Shown one piece after another: positions 56,211 to 64,000 of a DNA stretch of 64,000 nt. Made by a program: the position numbers and the translations under genes. Location of the stretch: positions 25,033-89,032 of the forward strand of contig NZ_JIBT01000011.1 in NCBI RefSeq assembly GCF_001039575.1, in the 5' to 3' direction. Numbering within the stretch: position 1 is the first letter of the stretch; each line of letters begins with the position of its first letter. This stretch comes from Halomonas sp. PR-M31. GTDB lineage: Bacteria; Pseudomonadota; Gammaproteobacteria; Pseudomonadales; Halomonadaceae. The notes beneath the pieces were generated by a model that searched no databases, had not been told where the DNA came from, and saw only the letters and a list, made by a program, of their open reading frames with translations.

Positions 56211-57185
56211 ATGAGTATGCTTGAAAGGAATCTTCAAGAAGTTGATCTCAATGATGTGGATGACGAGGTCGAGGTCATCGTTGACGGTGTGGAGGCCAAG
56301 GAAGAGGCGGCATTTGAAAAAGCGCTGAGCCGCGAAGAAAACAACTATCATCAAAGTCTTGATGCTACTCAGATCTATCTCAATGAAATCGGTTTTTCTC
56401 CCCTACTGACACCGCAAGAAGAGGTTCATTTCGGACGCCTGGCCCAACGCGGTGACCCGGCAGGGCGTCAACGCATGATCGAATCCAACCTGCGTCTGGT
56501 GGTCAAGATCGCAAGACGCTATCTCAATCGTGGGCTATCGCTGCTCGATCTGATCGAGGAGGGCAATCTTGGCCTGATCCGGGCCGTGGAAAAGTTCGAT
56601 CCGGAACGTGGCTTTCGCTTTTCGACCTACGCCACCTGGTGGATTCGCCAGACCATCGAACGCGCATTGATGAACCAGACGCGCACCATTCGTCTACCCA
56701 TTCACGTGGTCAAGGAACTCAATATCTATCTGCGCGCCGCCCGGGAGTTGACCCAGAAGCTCGATCACGAAGCGACCGCCGAAGAGATTGCCGAATTTCT
56801 CGACAAGCCCGTGGGCGTGGTCAAGAAGATGCTGGGGCTCAACGAACGCATATCCTCCGTGGATTATCCGCTAGGCGGTGAAAGCGACAAGCCGCTGATC
56901 GAGACTCTGGCGGACGAAAACGAATGCGGCCCCGAATCCTCTTTGGTCAGCATCGATGTCAAGCAACATGTCGATGATTGGCTGGTGGAGCTGACCGAAA
57001 AGCAGATGGAAGTGGTCGTGCGCCGCTTTGGTCTGCATGGTCATGAAGCTTCGACCCTAGAAGAAGTCGGCGAAGAGATTGGCCTGACTCGGGAGCGGGT
57101 GCGTCAGATTCAGGTCGAGGCGCTCAAGAAGTTGCGACGGGTGCTCGAGAAGCAGAATCTGACTCTGGAAGCTATCTTCGAGTAA
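56211..57185 (+). CDS. rpoS: RNA polymerase sigma factor RpoS
   Basis: Stationary-phase and general-stress sigma factor, 324 residues. An acidic N-terminal extension ([20 protein letters not shown]) is followed by region 1.2 ([20 protein letters not shown]), regions 2.1-2.4 ([54 protein letters not shown]), region 3 ([20 protein letters not shown]) and region 4 ([20 protein letters not shown]). This matches RpoS more closely than RpoD or RpoH. It sits directly downstream of nlpD, the conserved position, and ends in a strong terminator. Confidence 0.96.
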   Translation: MSMLERNLQEVDLNDVDDEVEVIVDGVEAKEEAAFEKALSREENNYHQSLDATQIYLNEIGFSPLLTPQEEVHFGRLAQRGDPAGRQRMIESNLRLVVKIARRYLNRGLSLLDLIEEGNLGLIRAVEKFDPERGFRFSTYATWWIRQTIERALMNQTRTIRLPIHVVKELNIYLRAARELTQKLDHEATAEEIAEFLDKPVGVVKKMLGLNERISSVDYPLGGESDKPLIETLADENECGPESSLVSIDVKQHVDDWLVELTEKQMEVVVRRFGLHGHEASTLEEVGEEIGLTRERVRQIQVEALKKLRRVLEKQNLTLEAIFE

Positions 57186-57207
57186 GCGGCAGTTCAAAGT
57201 ACTGAAG

Positions 57208-57242
57208 ATGACGAACGCGAGCCTTAGGCTCGCGTTCGTCAT
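57208..57242 (+). terminator. Strong terminator after rpoS
   Basis: A perfect 16-bp stem, ATGACGAACGCGAGCC / GGCTCGCGTTCGTCAT, with TTA loop, followed by TCTGATTTATT. Confidence 0.88.
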
Positions 57243-57258
57243 TCTGATTTATTCAAAG

Positions 57259-57294
57259 CAATGCTTCTCACATGAGTCTTGACTCGAAGCATTG
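57259..57294. repeat. Nested inverted repeat upstream of the TolC-family gene
   Basis: CAATGCTTC (57259-57267) pairs with GAAGCATTG (57286-57294), and within the loop GAGTC-TT-GACTC pairs again. There is no T-run, so it is more likely a regulatory or structural element than a terminator. It lies about 65 bases before the TolC start codon. Confidence 0.45.
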
Positions 57295-57358
57295 ATTAGC
57301 AGGGAAACATGCGTCATTGTATGTATCACTCCGCATAGGCTTAGAAAGGATAACGTCG

Positions 57359-58927
57359 ATGCCCTCTTCAGGTGCTCTTCTTCCGCATACCCATAGATTA
57401 CACCGCACGCTGCTGCCCTTAGCGGCGGCGGTCATGCTGTCTTCCCAGGTTCAGGCGGCGGATCTTATAACCATCACTCGCGACGCTCTGGAAAACAGTG
57501 CTGATCTGGCATCGTCGGTCTCGACCTACCGCAGCGTCGAGGAAGAGCGCAATGTGCAGCGGGGTGATCTGCTGCCCCAGATAGGGGCCAATGCCAGTGC
57601 CGCTCACAACAAGACCTATGAAGAAAGCTCTTTTGCCGGCTCGGCGGCAGCGGGTTCTTCTGCGGGCGGTACAGGCGGCGGCGCCTCGAGTGGTGGAACT
57701 GCAGGCGGAGGGACAGGGGCAGGTGGGGGCGCTGGCGGTCCTGGCGGCTTCTCGTCTGCAGGCAGTCCTAGTGATGACAATTACAACTCGACCAGCATTG
57801 GCGTGGAAGCCACCCAGGCAATTTTCGATGCCAGGAACTGGTTCGAACTGAAACGCGCCGAGGAGGAGATCGATCAACAGGGGTTCTCGTTGCTCAGCGA
57901 CCGTCAGGAGTTGATCTCCCAGACATCCCAAGCGTATTTCGAAATACTGCGAGCCAAGGACATTCTGGAGTCCAGGATTGCTCAAGAGAAGGCCATCGGG
58001 CGCCAGCTCGAACAGGCCAGGGAGCAGTTCGAGGTGGGATTGATCGCCATTACCGACGTTCAAGAGGCGCAGGCGTCGGCGGATCTGGCTCGCGCCGAAC
58101 GCATCGCGGCACGTAGCGATCTTCAGGTCAGTTTCGAACGACTCGAGCGCCTCACCGGCAAGCGTTACGACAGCATCGAGGGGCTTTCGGAGGATTTACC
58201 CATCGAAACGCCGTTGCCGGATACGCGAGAGGCTTGGACTTCTCTGGCCATGGAAAACAACCCGACGCTTCTGGCAACCCAGGCGGCGATCGACGTTGCC
58301 AATCGCAATGTGGACATTGCCCGTTCAGGGCATCTGCCCACCCTTGACGCCTTCGTGCGCTACGACTATTCCAAAACCGATATCGATTATCTGGACGGCC
58401 ATAACTCCGCTGGCCAGGTAGGGCTGAGGGCTAACGTGCCCATCTTTACCGGAGGCAAGACCAGCGCCCAGGTCAATCAGGCAGGCTATCGCCTGGAAGC
58501 AAGTCAGTACGACTTCGAGTCCCAGCGCCGCGAAACCGTACAGCAGGTACGCTCACTGCTGACGGAGGTCAATAACGACGTGTCCACCGTCGAGGCCCGC
58601 CGCCAAGCTATCATTTCCAACCGCAGCGCCCTCGAGGCAACGCGCTCCGGCTACGAAGTGGGGACGCGGAACATCGTCGACGTGCTCGACGCGGAACAGA
58701 ATCTTTACGATGCGCTGGCCAACTATGCAGAATCCCGCTACGACTATGTGACGGATCTGATAGAGCTGCGCCAGGCCGCCGGCGTGCTGGACGTTCGTGA
58801 CATTCGTGCACTCAACGACTGGTTGAGAGAGGATTTGTCGGTCAACCTGGACTTCTCTGCGGAAGACGTTGACGACGACGCTCTCATGAACATCGGCCAG
58901 CGGCCCACCGCGCCGCAATCGCGCTAA
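57359..58927 (+). CDS. TolC-family outer membrane efflux protein
   Basis: A 522-residue outer-membrane channel. It has a signal peptide (LLPLAAAVMLSSQVQAADL), two TolC repeats (coiled-coil stretches around SQTSQAYFEILRAKDILESR and RSALEATRSGYEVGTRNIVD), and the classical VEATQAIFDARNWFELKR and VPIFTGGKTSAQVNQAGY segments. Between the first coil and VEATQ lies an unusual insert of about 50 residues rich in Gly, Ser and Ala (for example GGTGGGASSGGTAGGG), probably an extracellular loop. It works with RND or ABC exporters; the MexAB-type pump in this window lacks its own channel. ATG 57359 has AAAGGA upstream. Confidence 0.92.
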   Translation: MPSSGALLPHTHRLHRTLLPLAAAVMLSSQVQAADLITITRDALENSADLASSVSTYRSVEEERNVQRGDLLPQIGANASAAHNKTYEESSFAGSAAAGSSAGGTGGGASSGGTAGGGTGAGGGAGGPGGFSSAGSPSDDNYNSTSIGVEATQAIFDARNWFELKRAEEEIDQQGFSLLSDRQELISQTSQAYFEILRAKDILESRIAQEKAIGRQLEQAREQFEVGLIAITDVQEAQASADLARAERIAARSDLQVSFERLERLTGKRYDSIEGLSEDLPIETPLPDTREAWTSLAMENNPTLLATQAAIDVANRNVDIARSGHLPTLDAFVRYDYSKTDIDYLDGHNSAGQVGLRANVPIFTGGKTSAQVNQAGYRLEASQYDFESQRRETVQQVRSLLTEVNNDVSTVEARRQAIISNRSALEATRSGYEVGTRNIVDVLDAEQNLYDALANYAESRYDYVTDLIELRQAAGVLDVRDIRALNDWLREDLSVNLDFSAEDVDDDALMNIGQRPTAPQSR

Positions 58928-58950
58928 TGGCCGCCAAGGAGCCCTGAGTC

Positions 58951-60066
58951 GTGAGTCGTCCCTTAATCGCCAAAATAGATCTGGACGCGCTGCGCCATAA
59001 TTATCTTCTGGCTCAGGGGCTTGCGCCCCACAGTCAGTCCTTGGCGGTGATCAAAGCGGATGCCTACGGCCATGGTGCCCTAGCCTGTGCTCAAGCCCTC
59101 AATGATCTGGCGCCGGCGTTTGCAGTGGCCTGTATCGAAGAAGCTCAGACATTGCGCCAGGGCGGTATCGACAAGCCCATCGTGCTATTGGAAGGGTTTT
59201 TCCAGGCCGACGAGCTGCCGCTGATCGAGTCGCTGGGATTATGGACGGCAGTTCACAGTGAATGGCAGGTCGAGGCCTTGATGGCCTATCGCCCTGACCG
59301 GCCGATACCGGTCTGGGTCAAGATGGACTCCGGCATGCATCGTCTGGGCTTTTCCGAGCAGAGTCTCGAAGGTATCTGGCGGCGTCTGCTGGATGCGCCG
59401 GATCGGGTGTGTGATTTGCATCTGATGAGCCATTTCGCCACTGCGGATGCGCTGGAGCCGCGCTATTTTCAACGTCAATTGCAGCTTTTGAACGATTGGG
59501 CAACCGCGTTGAACGCGCCTACATGCCTGGCCAATTCGCCGGCCACCTTGGCCTGGCCAGAGTCCCACGGTGCCTGGAATCGCCCAGGCATCATGCTTTA
59601 CGGCAGCGATCCCCTGGAAGGCGCCAACGATGCCAGTCGCGGCCTCAGGCCGGTGATGACGCTACGCTCCGAGATCATTGCAGTGCAGGAGCTTGGCCCA
59701 GGAGAGCCGGTGGGCTATGGCGGACGCTGGATAACCCCGGCGCCTTCCAGAATCGGTGTGGTCGCAGCGGGCTATGGCGATGGCTATGATCGCCATGCCC
59801 GGGACGGCACGCCGGTATTGATCGATGGTCAGCGTAGCATGCTAGCGGGCAAGGTCTCGATGGACATGCTCACGGTGGATATCACCGGGTTGCCTGACGC
59901 GGGTATCGGCAGTCGTGTCATCCTATGGGGGAAGGATGAAAGCGGGGCAGTGCTGTCCGTAGATGAGGTGGCCCGTCATTGCGATACCATCAGCTATACC
60001 CTTCTGACCGGCCTGTTGCCGAGGGTGCCGCGCCACTATTTTGAGGATTGGAACGAAGCGGTATAA
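58951..60066 (+). CDS. alr: Alanine racemase, biosynthetic
   Basis: PLP enzyme that interconverts L- and D-alanine for peptidoglycan. It has 371 residues. The PLP Lys is in AVIKADAYGHGALACAQAL at the N-terminus. The catalytic Tyr region is RIGVVAAGYGDGYDRHARDG, followed by VSMDMLTVDITGLPDAGIG. The C-terminal beta domain ends TGLLPRVPRHYFED. A GTG start with AAGGAG upstream. It follows the TolC gene by 23 bases and is followed by a region of about 220 bases with no gene. Confidence 0.95.
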   Translation: MSRPLIAKIDLDALRHNYLLAQGLAPHSQSLAVIKADAYGHGALACAQALNDLAPAFAVACIEEAQTLRQGGIDKPIVLLEGFFQADELPLIESLGLWTAVHSEWQVEALMAYRPDRPIPVWVKMDSGMHRLGFSEQSLEGIWRRLLDAPDRVCDLHLMSHFATADALEPRYFQRQLQLLNDWATALNAPTCLANSPATLAWPESHGAWNRPGIMLYGSDPLEGANDASRGLRPVMTLRSEIIAVQELGPGEPVGYGGRWITPAPSRIGVVAAGYGDGYDRHARDGTPVLIDGQRSMLAGKVSMDMLTVDITGLPDAGIGSRVILWGKDESGAVLSVDEVARHCDTISYTLLTGLLPRVPRHYFEDWNEAV

Positions 60067-60286
60067 GAACCCATTTTACGATTTAGCGAGTTAGAGCCAG
60101 ACGAGGCAAATTCGGGCGAAAAAACGGAGTTTACTAGTGTGAATGAGTATTTAAGACCGAATTTAACGATGTATGGCCGACACGCAGCAGATCGTAAATA
60201 GGTTCTAAGCAAACGCCTGACGTGCTCGCCTCAGCCCGCTACAATAGTCCGCTTTGACATCGGCGACAGGACAAGCGACGCGGCGC

Positions 60287-61201
60287 ATGGCAGAGACTCC
60301 TTCCAACATTTCCTTTCTGATGCCCAATTACTGGCCCACCTGGCTTGCCATTGGCCTGATGCGTGTCGGGGCCTGGTTGCCCTGGCCCCTCAAGCTTTGG
60401 GTTGGCAAGATGATCGGTCTCATGGCCTGGCGCTTTGCCAAGCGTCGGCGCCATATCACGGAAACCAATCTTCGTCTGGCATTTCCCGAACTCGATGAGG
60501 CGCGCCATGCACGTCTTGTCCGTGAGACCTTCATTGCCAACGGTATCGGTATTCTCGAGACCGCTACCGGCTGGTGTCGCGATCCAGAGCATCTGCGCCA
60601 TCGCGTCACCTTCAAAGGCGAGAGGAACATGCAGCAGGCCATGAGTCAGGGCAAGGGGGCGCTGATCATCGGCATTCATTTTTCCACGCTTGATCTAGGT
60701 GGTGCGCTGCACTCGCTGTTCTTTCCTGCGGATGTGGTATATCGACCCCACGACAATGCCCTGTTCGAGCGCTTCATGACCCGGGCGCGTCGTCATATTT
60801 TTGGTGCGGCCATCGATCGCCACGACCTGAGAGGAGTGGTGCGACGTATCAAGAATGGCCACGCGGTGTGGTACTCACCGGATCAGGACTTTGGTCGCGA
60901 AGCCAGCGTGTTTGCACCGTTTTTTGGCGTCGAAGCCGCCACCATCAAACTCACCGGCAAGATCGCTCGCATGACCGGCGCCCCGGTCATGCCTTTGATC
61001 TTTCACCGCAATCCGGATAATCGCACCTATACCCTGGAATACCTGCCGGCCCTGGAAAATTTTCCCAGCGGCAATGAAGTCGAGGACGCGGCCCGTATCA
61101 ATGCGGTCATCGAAGCGGCGATTCGACGTCATCCAGCGCAGTATCTGTGGCTGCATCGGCGCTTCAAGACACGACCGCCAGGAGAGCCGGGCGTTTATTG
61201 A
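60287..61201 (+). CDS. lpxL: Lipid A biosynthesis lauroyl-type acyltransferase
   Basis: Member of the LpxL/LpxM/LpxP family, 304 residues. It begins with a family-typical N-terminal stretch (PNYWPTWLAIGLMRVGAWLP). The catalytic motif is HX4D, His-Phe-Ser-Thr-Leu-Asp in IIGIHFSTLDLG, where E. coli LpxL has Glu. Further motifs are RRIKNGHAVWYSPDQDFGR, SVFAPFFGVEAATIKLTGKI and AQYLWLHRRFKTR. It adds a secondary acyl chain to the lipid A precursor. ATG 60287 is chosen; an upstream TTG at 60254 lacks support. It differs from the other acyltransferase gene at 31407. Confidence 0.88.
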   Translation: MAETPSNISFLMPNYWPTWLAIGLMRVGAWLPWPLKLWVGKMIGLMAWRFAKRRRHITETNLRLAFPELDEARHARLVRETFIANGIGILETATGWCRDPEHLRHRVTFKGERNMQQAMSQGKGALIIGIHFSTLDLGGALHSLFFPADVVYRPHDNALFERFMTRARRHIFGAAIDRHDLRGVVRRIKNGHAVWYSPDQDFGREASVFAPFFGVEAATIKLTGKIARMTGAPVMPLIFHRNPDNRTYTLEYLPALENFPSGNEVEDAARINAVIEAAIRRHPAQYLWLHRRFKTRPPGEPGVY

Positions 61202-61232
61202 TAGCTAGCAATGATTGAAAAAAGGAAAACGC

Positions 61233-62498
61233 ATGGATGCGAACATAGGCGTCGTCGCCCTGGCCGTACTGGCCTTCGGACTGCTGGCCGGTCGTCTGCA
61301 AGGCACTCCCATTACCCTACCCATGGTGTTCACTACCGCCGGCATTCTCCTGGGCCCCGGGCTTCTGGGCATCCTTCATTTCGATGTTGAAAACGAGACC
61401 ATCAGCGTTCTTGCCGAGGCCACTCTGGTAGTGGTGCTGTTCACCGATGCCTCGCGGATGGACGTGCGCACGGTGTGGAAAGAACACAGTCTGGCCCTGC
61501 GCCTGTTGGGATTTGGTTTGCCGCTAGCGATAGTGATCGGCACCGGAGTGGGGTGGCTGTTGCTGCCAGGGCTTACTATTGGCGCGATTGCGCTACTCGC
61601 CGCGACTCTGGCACCCACGGATGCCGCCCTGGGCCAGGCCTTCGTCAGCAACAATGCGGTGCCCAAGCGCATTCGCCAGACCTTGAACGTGGAAAGCGGC
61701 CTCAATGACGGTCTGGCAGTGCCTTTCATCACCGTGCTACTCGATGTGGCACGACACGACACCGGCTCCCTGGGGGGCTATGTGGTGCTGTTCGTTTCCC
61801 TGGTCGGTATTGGCATGGCGGTAGGAGGATTGACCGGCTGGCTTGGAGGGCGCGTGCTTGAGTGGAGTGCCGATCGAGACTGGACTACGGATACGACTCA
61901 GCGTCTGGCGACCATTGCCCTGGCGGTCATCGCCTATGCCGGCGCGGAATGGCTCGGAGGCAACGGCTTCGTGGCCGCCTTCAGCGCCGGGATTGCAGTG
62001 GGTACCTCGGCACGCTCGCTGTTGCCTCGTACCACTGGCTTTGCGGAAGCGGAAGGTCAGCTGCTGACGCTCATCACGTTCTTGCTGTTTGGCTCTATCA
62101 TTGCGGTCAATGTTTTATCGGATGTCAGCTGGCAGATCATTGCCTACGCCCTGGCCAGCCTGCTGATCGTGCGCCCCTTGGCGGTAGCCATTTCTTTATG
62201 GGGAAGCGGTCTGGCGCCGGCAAGCATCGGTTTTATCGGCTGGGGCGGGCCACGGGGATTGGCGTCGATCGTGTACGCAGTGCTGATCGCAGAAGCCACC
62301 GGAGTGCCCGGTGCCCATATCGTCTTCGTCGTAGCGGCCTGGACCATTTTACTGAGTATCTATTTGCACGGTTTCTCCGCGGCGCCCTTGAGTCGTCGCT
62401 ACGGCCACTATGTGGATCAGGCAAAGCATCAAAACGCGCCAGAGCATCAGAAGACGACGGAGCTCCCTCTCTCCCTGCCGACACGGCATCACGAGTAG
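61233..62498 (+). CDS. CPA1-family sodium (cation):proton antiporter
   Basis: A 421-residue membrane protein with about 12 helices. Landmarks: LPMVFTTAGILLGPGLLGIL, ALLAATLAPTDAALGQAFVS (the ion-site Asp region), LNVESGLNDGLAVPFITVLL (the second Asp of the site), WGGPRGLASIVYAVL and a His/Gln-rich tail. It exchanges sodium or another cation for protons in the inner membrane, useful for salt tolerance. ATG 61233 has AAAGGA upstream. It ends six bases before the convergent DUF2254 gene. Confidence 0.92.
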   Translation: MDANIGVVALAVLAFGLLAGRLQGTPITLPMVFTTAGILLGPGLLGILHFDVENETISVLAEATLVVVLFTDASRMDVRTVWKEHSLALRLLGFGLPLAIVIGTGVGWLLLPGLTIGAIALLAATLAPTDAALGQAFVSNNAVPKRIRQTLNVESGLNDGLAVPFITVLLDVARHDTGSLGGYVVLFVSLVGIGMAVGGLTGWLGGRVLEWSADRDWTTDTTQRLATIALAVIAYAGAEWLGGNGFVAAFSAGIAVGTSARSLLPRTTGFAEAEGQLLTLITFLLFGSIIAVNVLSDVSWQIIAYALASLLIVRPLAVAISLWGSGLAPASIGFIGWGGPRGLASIVYAVLIAEATGVPGAHIVFVVAAWTILLSIYLHGFSAAPLSRRYGHYVDQAKHQNAPEHQKTTELPLSLPTRHHE

Positions 62499-62504
62499 CA
62501 CTCG

Positions 62505-63839
62505 TCAAGGTTGAGGAACGGGCAGCAGCGTCGGCAAATCCAGGCGGTGCTCGCCGTTATTCAAGCGCTCGTTGATGAATTGACGATCCAGACTGTCTCG
62601 GGCAAGTCCTTCGAGGGCGCCAATGACGCGTTGCGCATGGGCCTGGAGCGCATCGAGCTCCACCGTTCCGGCGTACAAGGATAACGTTTTTAGCGCCTGC
62701 AATAGCGCCATATTGATGCTCAGATCCTCCTTGCCATAGGTGAAGATAGGCGAAAATACCCGGTACAGCAGGCTATCGAAGCGTTCCTCGTGCCAGGTCA
62801 CTCGCGTATGGCCTTTTTCGTCGGTGAGCATGTTGCAAGGGGTGAGGTTGAGCCGTCGGGTCAAAAGTCCGGTCAATTGATGAATGCACAGCCGCGCAGT
62901 GCCCGGATCATTGATGCCCGGTGACAATGCCTTGATGGCGATTTCCATTAGTTGGGTCAGTCCATCTCGATAAATATCGCCGGGGGATTCGCCCTGAACG
63001 TAGACCAACTCACCCAACAGCGATGCCCGCCATTTATCACCAGGCGGCTCGGGGCTTTCGACCTTGAATAAAGGGAAATCCTTGACGGTGTAGTCGCCAA
63101 AGGAAAAGTTGATGTGCACGACCCCGTCGATACGCTCGGCAAGCTTGGCCACCGCCTCGAGATCCAACTGCTGAATATAACCGCTGTAGTTGGAGAGGAC
63201 CGCATGGCTTGCATCGTCGATGATCGGAGAGGTGCCCGAGTAGCGCCAGCGCTCGGAATCCTCTCGGGATTCAAGACGCGCAAGCGCACTGCGGGTTTCA
63301 TCGTAAAGACCTGCGGTGATTGCGTTTATCTGCACCGATTGGGAGACGTTATGAATGAAGAAAACGAACAGACCCAGGCAGTGCATCACCATGATCACAC
63401 CCAGATAGATGCCCAGAGAGCGCCATAGGCTTGGGACTTCTCCTTTCAACGGCACGGTCAGCAGGATGAGGATGAACAGGATAGTGCCAAGATAATGGCC
63501 CAAGACCCGCTGATAGGGGCGCTCGGATACCAGGCCAAACACGAGCTTGTGGGAAAAGTTGTTGCCGGCCTGGGACAGCACCGTCATGACCATGGAAAAG
63601 CTGAATACCATCAGCGAGATCATGCCGGCGATCAGGGTGGACAGCAGGGCGCTGGCAGTTCCCTGCTCCTTAAACTTGAGCCAATCGAGAAAATCCGGCA
63701 AGGCGGCTGGATCGACGTAGGGCACGACGATGCCGAGTGCCAGCGCAAAATAGATCAACCCAAGCAGGCTGGGTAAAAAAGCAATGCTGTAGCGAAAGTT
63801 CTTCAGAATCTGCAACGGATTGGTGCTTTTGGAAGGCAT
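62505..63839 (-). CDS. DUF2254 membrane protein
   Basis: A 444-residue protein with four or so transmembrane helices in the first 200 residues (IAFLPSLLGLIYFALALGIV, GTASALLSTLIAGMISLMVF, YLGTILFILILLTVPL, LGVIMVMHCLGLFVFFIHNV). It continues with a large soluble part: SALARLESREDSERWRYSGT, IDGVVHINFSFGDYTVKDF, SPGINDPGTARLCIHQL. This is the DUF2254 family of unknown function, probably a membrane transporter or sensor. The start MPSKSTN at 63839 has AAAAGGA upstream; the longer opening to 63926 crosses a terminator-like hairpin and is not used. Confidence 0.88.
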   Translation of the reverse strand: MPSKSTNPLQILKNFRYSIAFLPSLLGLIYFALALGIVVPYVDPAALPDFLDWLKFKEQGTASALLSTLIAGMISLMVFSFSMVMTVLSQAGNNFSHKLVFGLVSERPYQRVLGHYLGTILFILILLTVPLKGEVPSLWRSLGIYLGVIMVMHCLGLFVFFIHNVSQSVQINAITAGLYDETRSALARLESREDSERWRYSGTSPIIDDASHAVLSNYSGYIQQLDLEAVAKLAERIDGVVHINFSFGDYTVKDFPLFKVESPEPPGDKWRASLLGELVYVQGESPGDIYRDGLTQLMEIAIKALSPGINDPGTARLCIHQLTGLLTRRLNLTPCNMLTDEKGHTRVTWHEERFDSLLYRVFSPIFTYGKEDLSINMALLQALKTLSLYAGTVELDALQAHAQRVIGALEGLARDSLDRQFINERLNNGEHRLDLPTLLPVPQP

Positions 63840-63891
63840 GGTTATTCCTTTTAGGCGCAATATTATTGTGATTTCGCCCGCGGCACAGATG

Positions 63892-63924
63892 AAAAAGGCT
63901 TCTTCCCGATATCGAGAAGAAGCC
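63892..63924 (-). terminator. Leftward terminator just upstream of the DUF2254 gene
   Basis: Read on the minus strand, GGCTTCTTC / GAAGAAGCC with a 10-base inner segment (CGATATCG core) is followed by TTTTTC. It would stop transcription entering from the right edge. It lies just outside the possible insertion sequence end. Confidence 0.75.
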
Positions 63925-63945
63925 ATATCTAGGCGAACAGTCTAG

Positions 63946-64000
63946 GGCCTGTTGACGTTTCATCGCGAACCGCGTTGCTGCATCAAAAAGTGTCAGTCAA
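63946..64000 (-). mobile_element. Possible end of an insertion sequence (cut by the window)
   Basis: After a CTAG (63942-63945), the sequence begins GGCCTGTTGACG, which resembles IS inverted-repeat ends of the IS5 type, and CTAG fits a YTAR target site. Read on the minus strand, the last codons in view are open (L-T-D-T-F) and then stop at 63985-63983, like the end of a transposase. Too little is visible for certainty. Confidence 0.3.

Noticed and set aside
1..64000. CRISPR arrays, tRNA or rRNA genes
   Set aside because: No regularly spaced repeats, no cloverleaf with a T-arm GTTCGA-type signature in a gap, and no rRNA-like sequence was seen. This was by eye, not by search.

Overview
The window reads as a chromosomal segment of a moderately GC-rich gammaproteobacterium. 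A Halomonas-like member of the Halomonadaceae is the best guess. The guess rests on the ftsB-ispD-ispF-truD-surE-pcm-DUF368-nlpD-rpoS block, a cyoABCDE quinol oxidase, Entner-Doudoroff genes beside gap, and several ion-handling proteins (a Kef-type antiporter, a YbiO-type MscS channel, a CPA1 antiporter). No rRNA, tRNA or CRISPR was seen. The only hint of a mobile element is at the right edge.

Layout. 1-4.8 kb: sugar entry (hexose-6-P mutarotase, glk, edd on the minus strand; gap divergent). 5.2-11.7 kb: a PAS-GGDEF cyclase, then a tight plus-strand run of dienelactone hydrolase, FemAB-like protein, Kef antiporter and fructosamine kinase. 11.7-17 kb: a TetR repressor divergent from a MexAB/AcrAB-type pump with a clear palindromic operator. 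17-20.5 kb: MscS channel, CsbD protein, methyltransferase. 21-26.4 kb: cyoABCDE and a YceI protein. 26.5-32.8 kb: a minus-strand stretch (class V aminotransferase, L,D-transpeptidase, TenA, small membrane protein, PQQ-type dehydrogenase, lipid A-type acyltransferase, VOC protein). 32.8-35.1 kb: methyltransferase and MFS transporter. 35.2-40.4 kb: acyl-CoA catabolic operon (dehydrogenase, ligase, 3-hydroxyacyl-CoA dehydrogenase, enoyl-CoA hydratase). 40.4-42 kb: small envelope or unknown proteins. 42-45.2 kb: an HbpS-like protein plus periplasmic hydroxyisourate hydrolase, divergent from a two-component system, with a CusR/HprR-type palindrome between. 45-49.6 kb: MFS transporter, orphan cis-prenyltransferase, two Nudix enzymes, fasciclin protein, NIF3-like protein. 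49.7-57.2 kb: the ftsB to rpoS block. 57.3-62.5 kb: TolC-family protein, alr, lpxL-type acyltransferase, CPA1 antiporter. 62.5-63.8 kb: DUF2254. 63.9-64 kb: terminator and a possible insertion sequence end.

The strongest general observation is that eight clearly recognisable genes carry nine single-base deletions, always minus one: edd, the Kef antiporter, the RND pump, the L,D-transpeptidase, the PQQ dehydrogenase (twice), the VOC protein, the enoyl-CoA hydratase and surE. In each, the protein resumes perfectly in the next frame. Most of the deletions lie in or beside short runs of the same base. That fits base-calling errors in the assembly better than biological decay. The most interesting biological candidate is the HbpS-HIUase/two-component locus at 42.0-45.2 kb.

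Functional links: glucose is phosphorylated by Glk and processed by Edd and GAPDH. The RND pump lacks its own outer-membrane factor, so the TolC-family protein at 57.4 kb is a candidate partner. IspD/IspF feed isoprenoid synthesis. The orphan cis-prenyltransferase, the DUF368 (PopT-type) protein and CyoE are all connected with polyprenyl chemistry.
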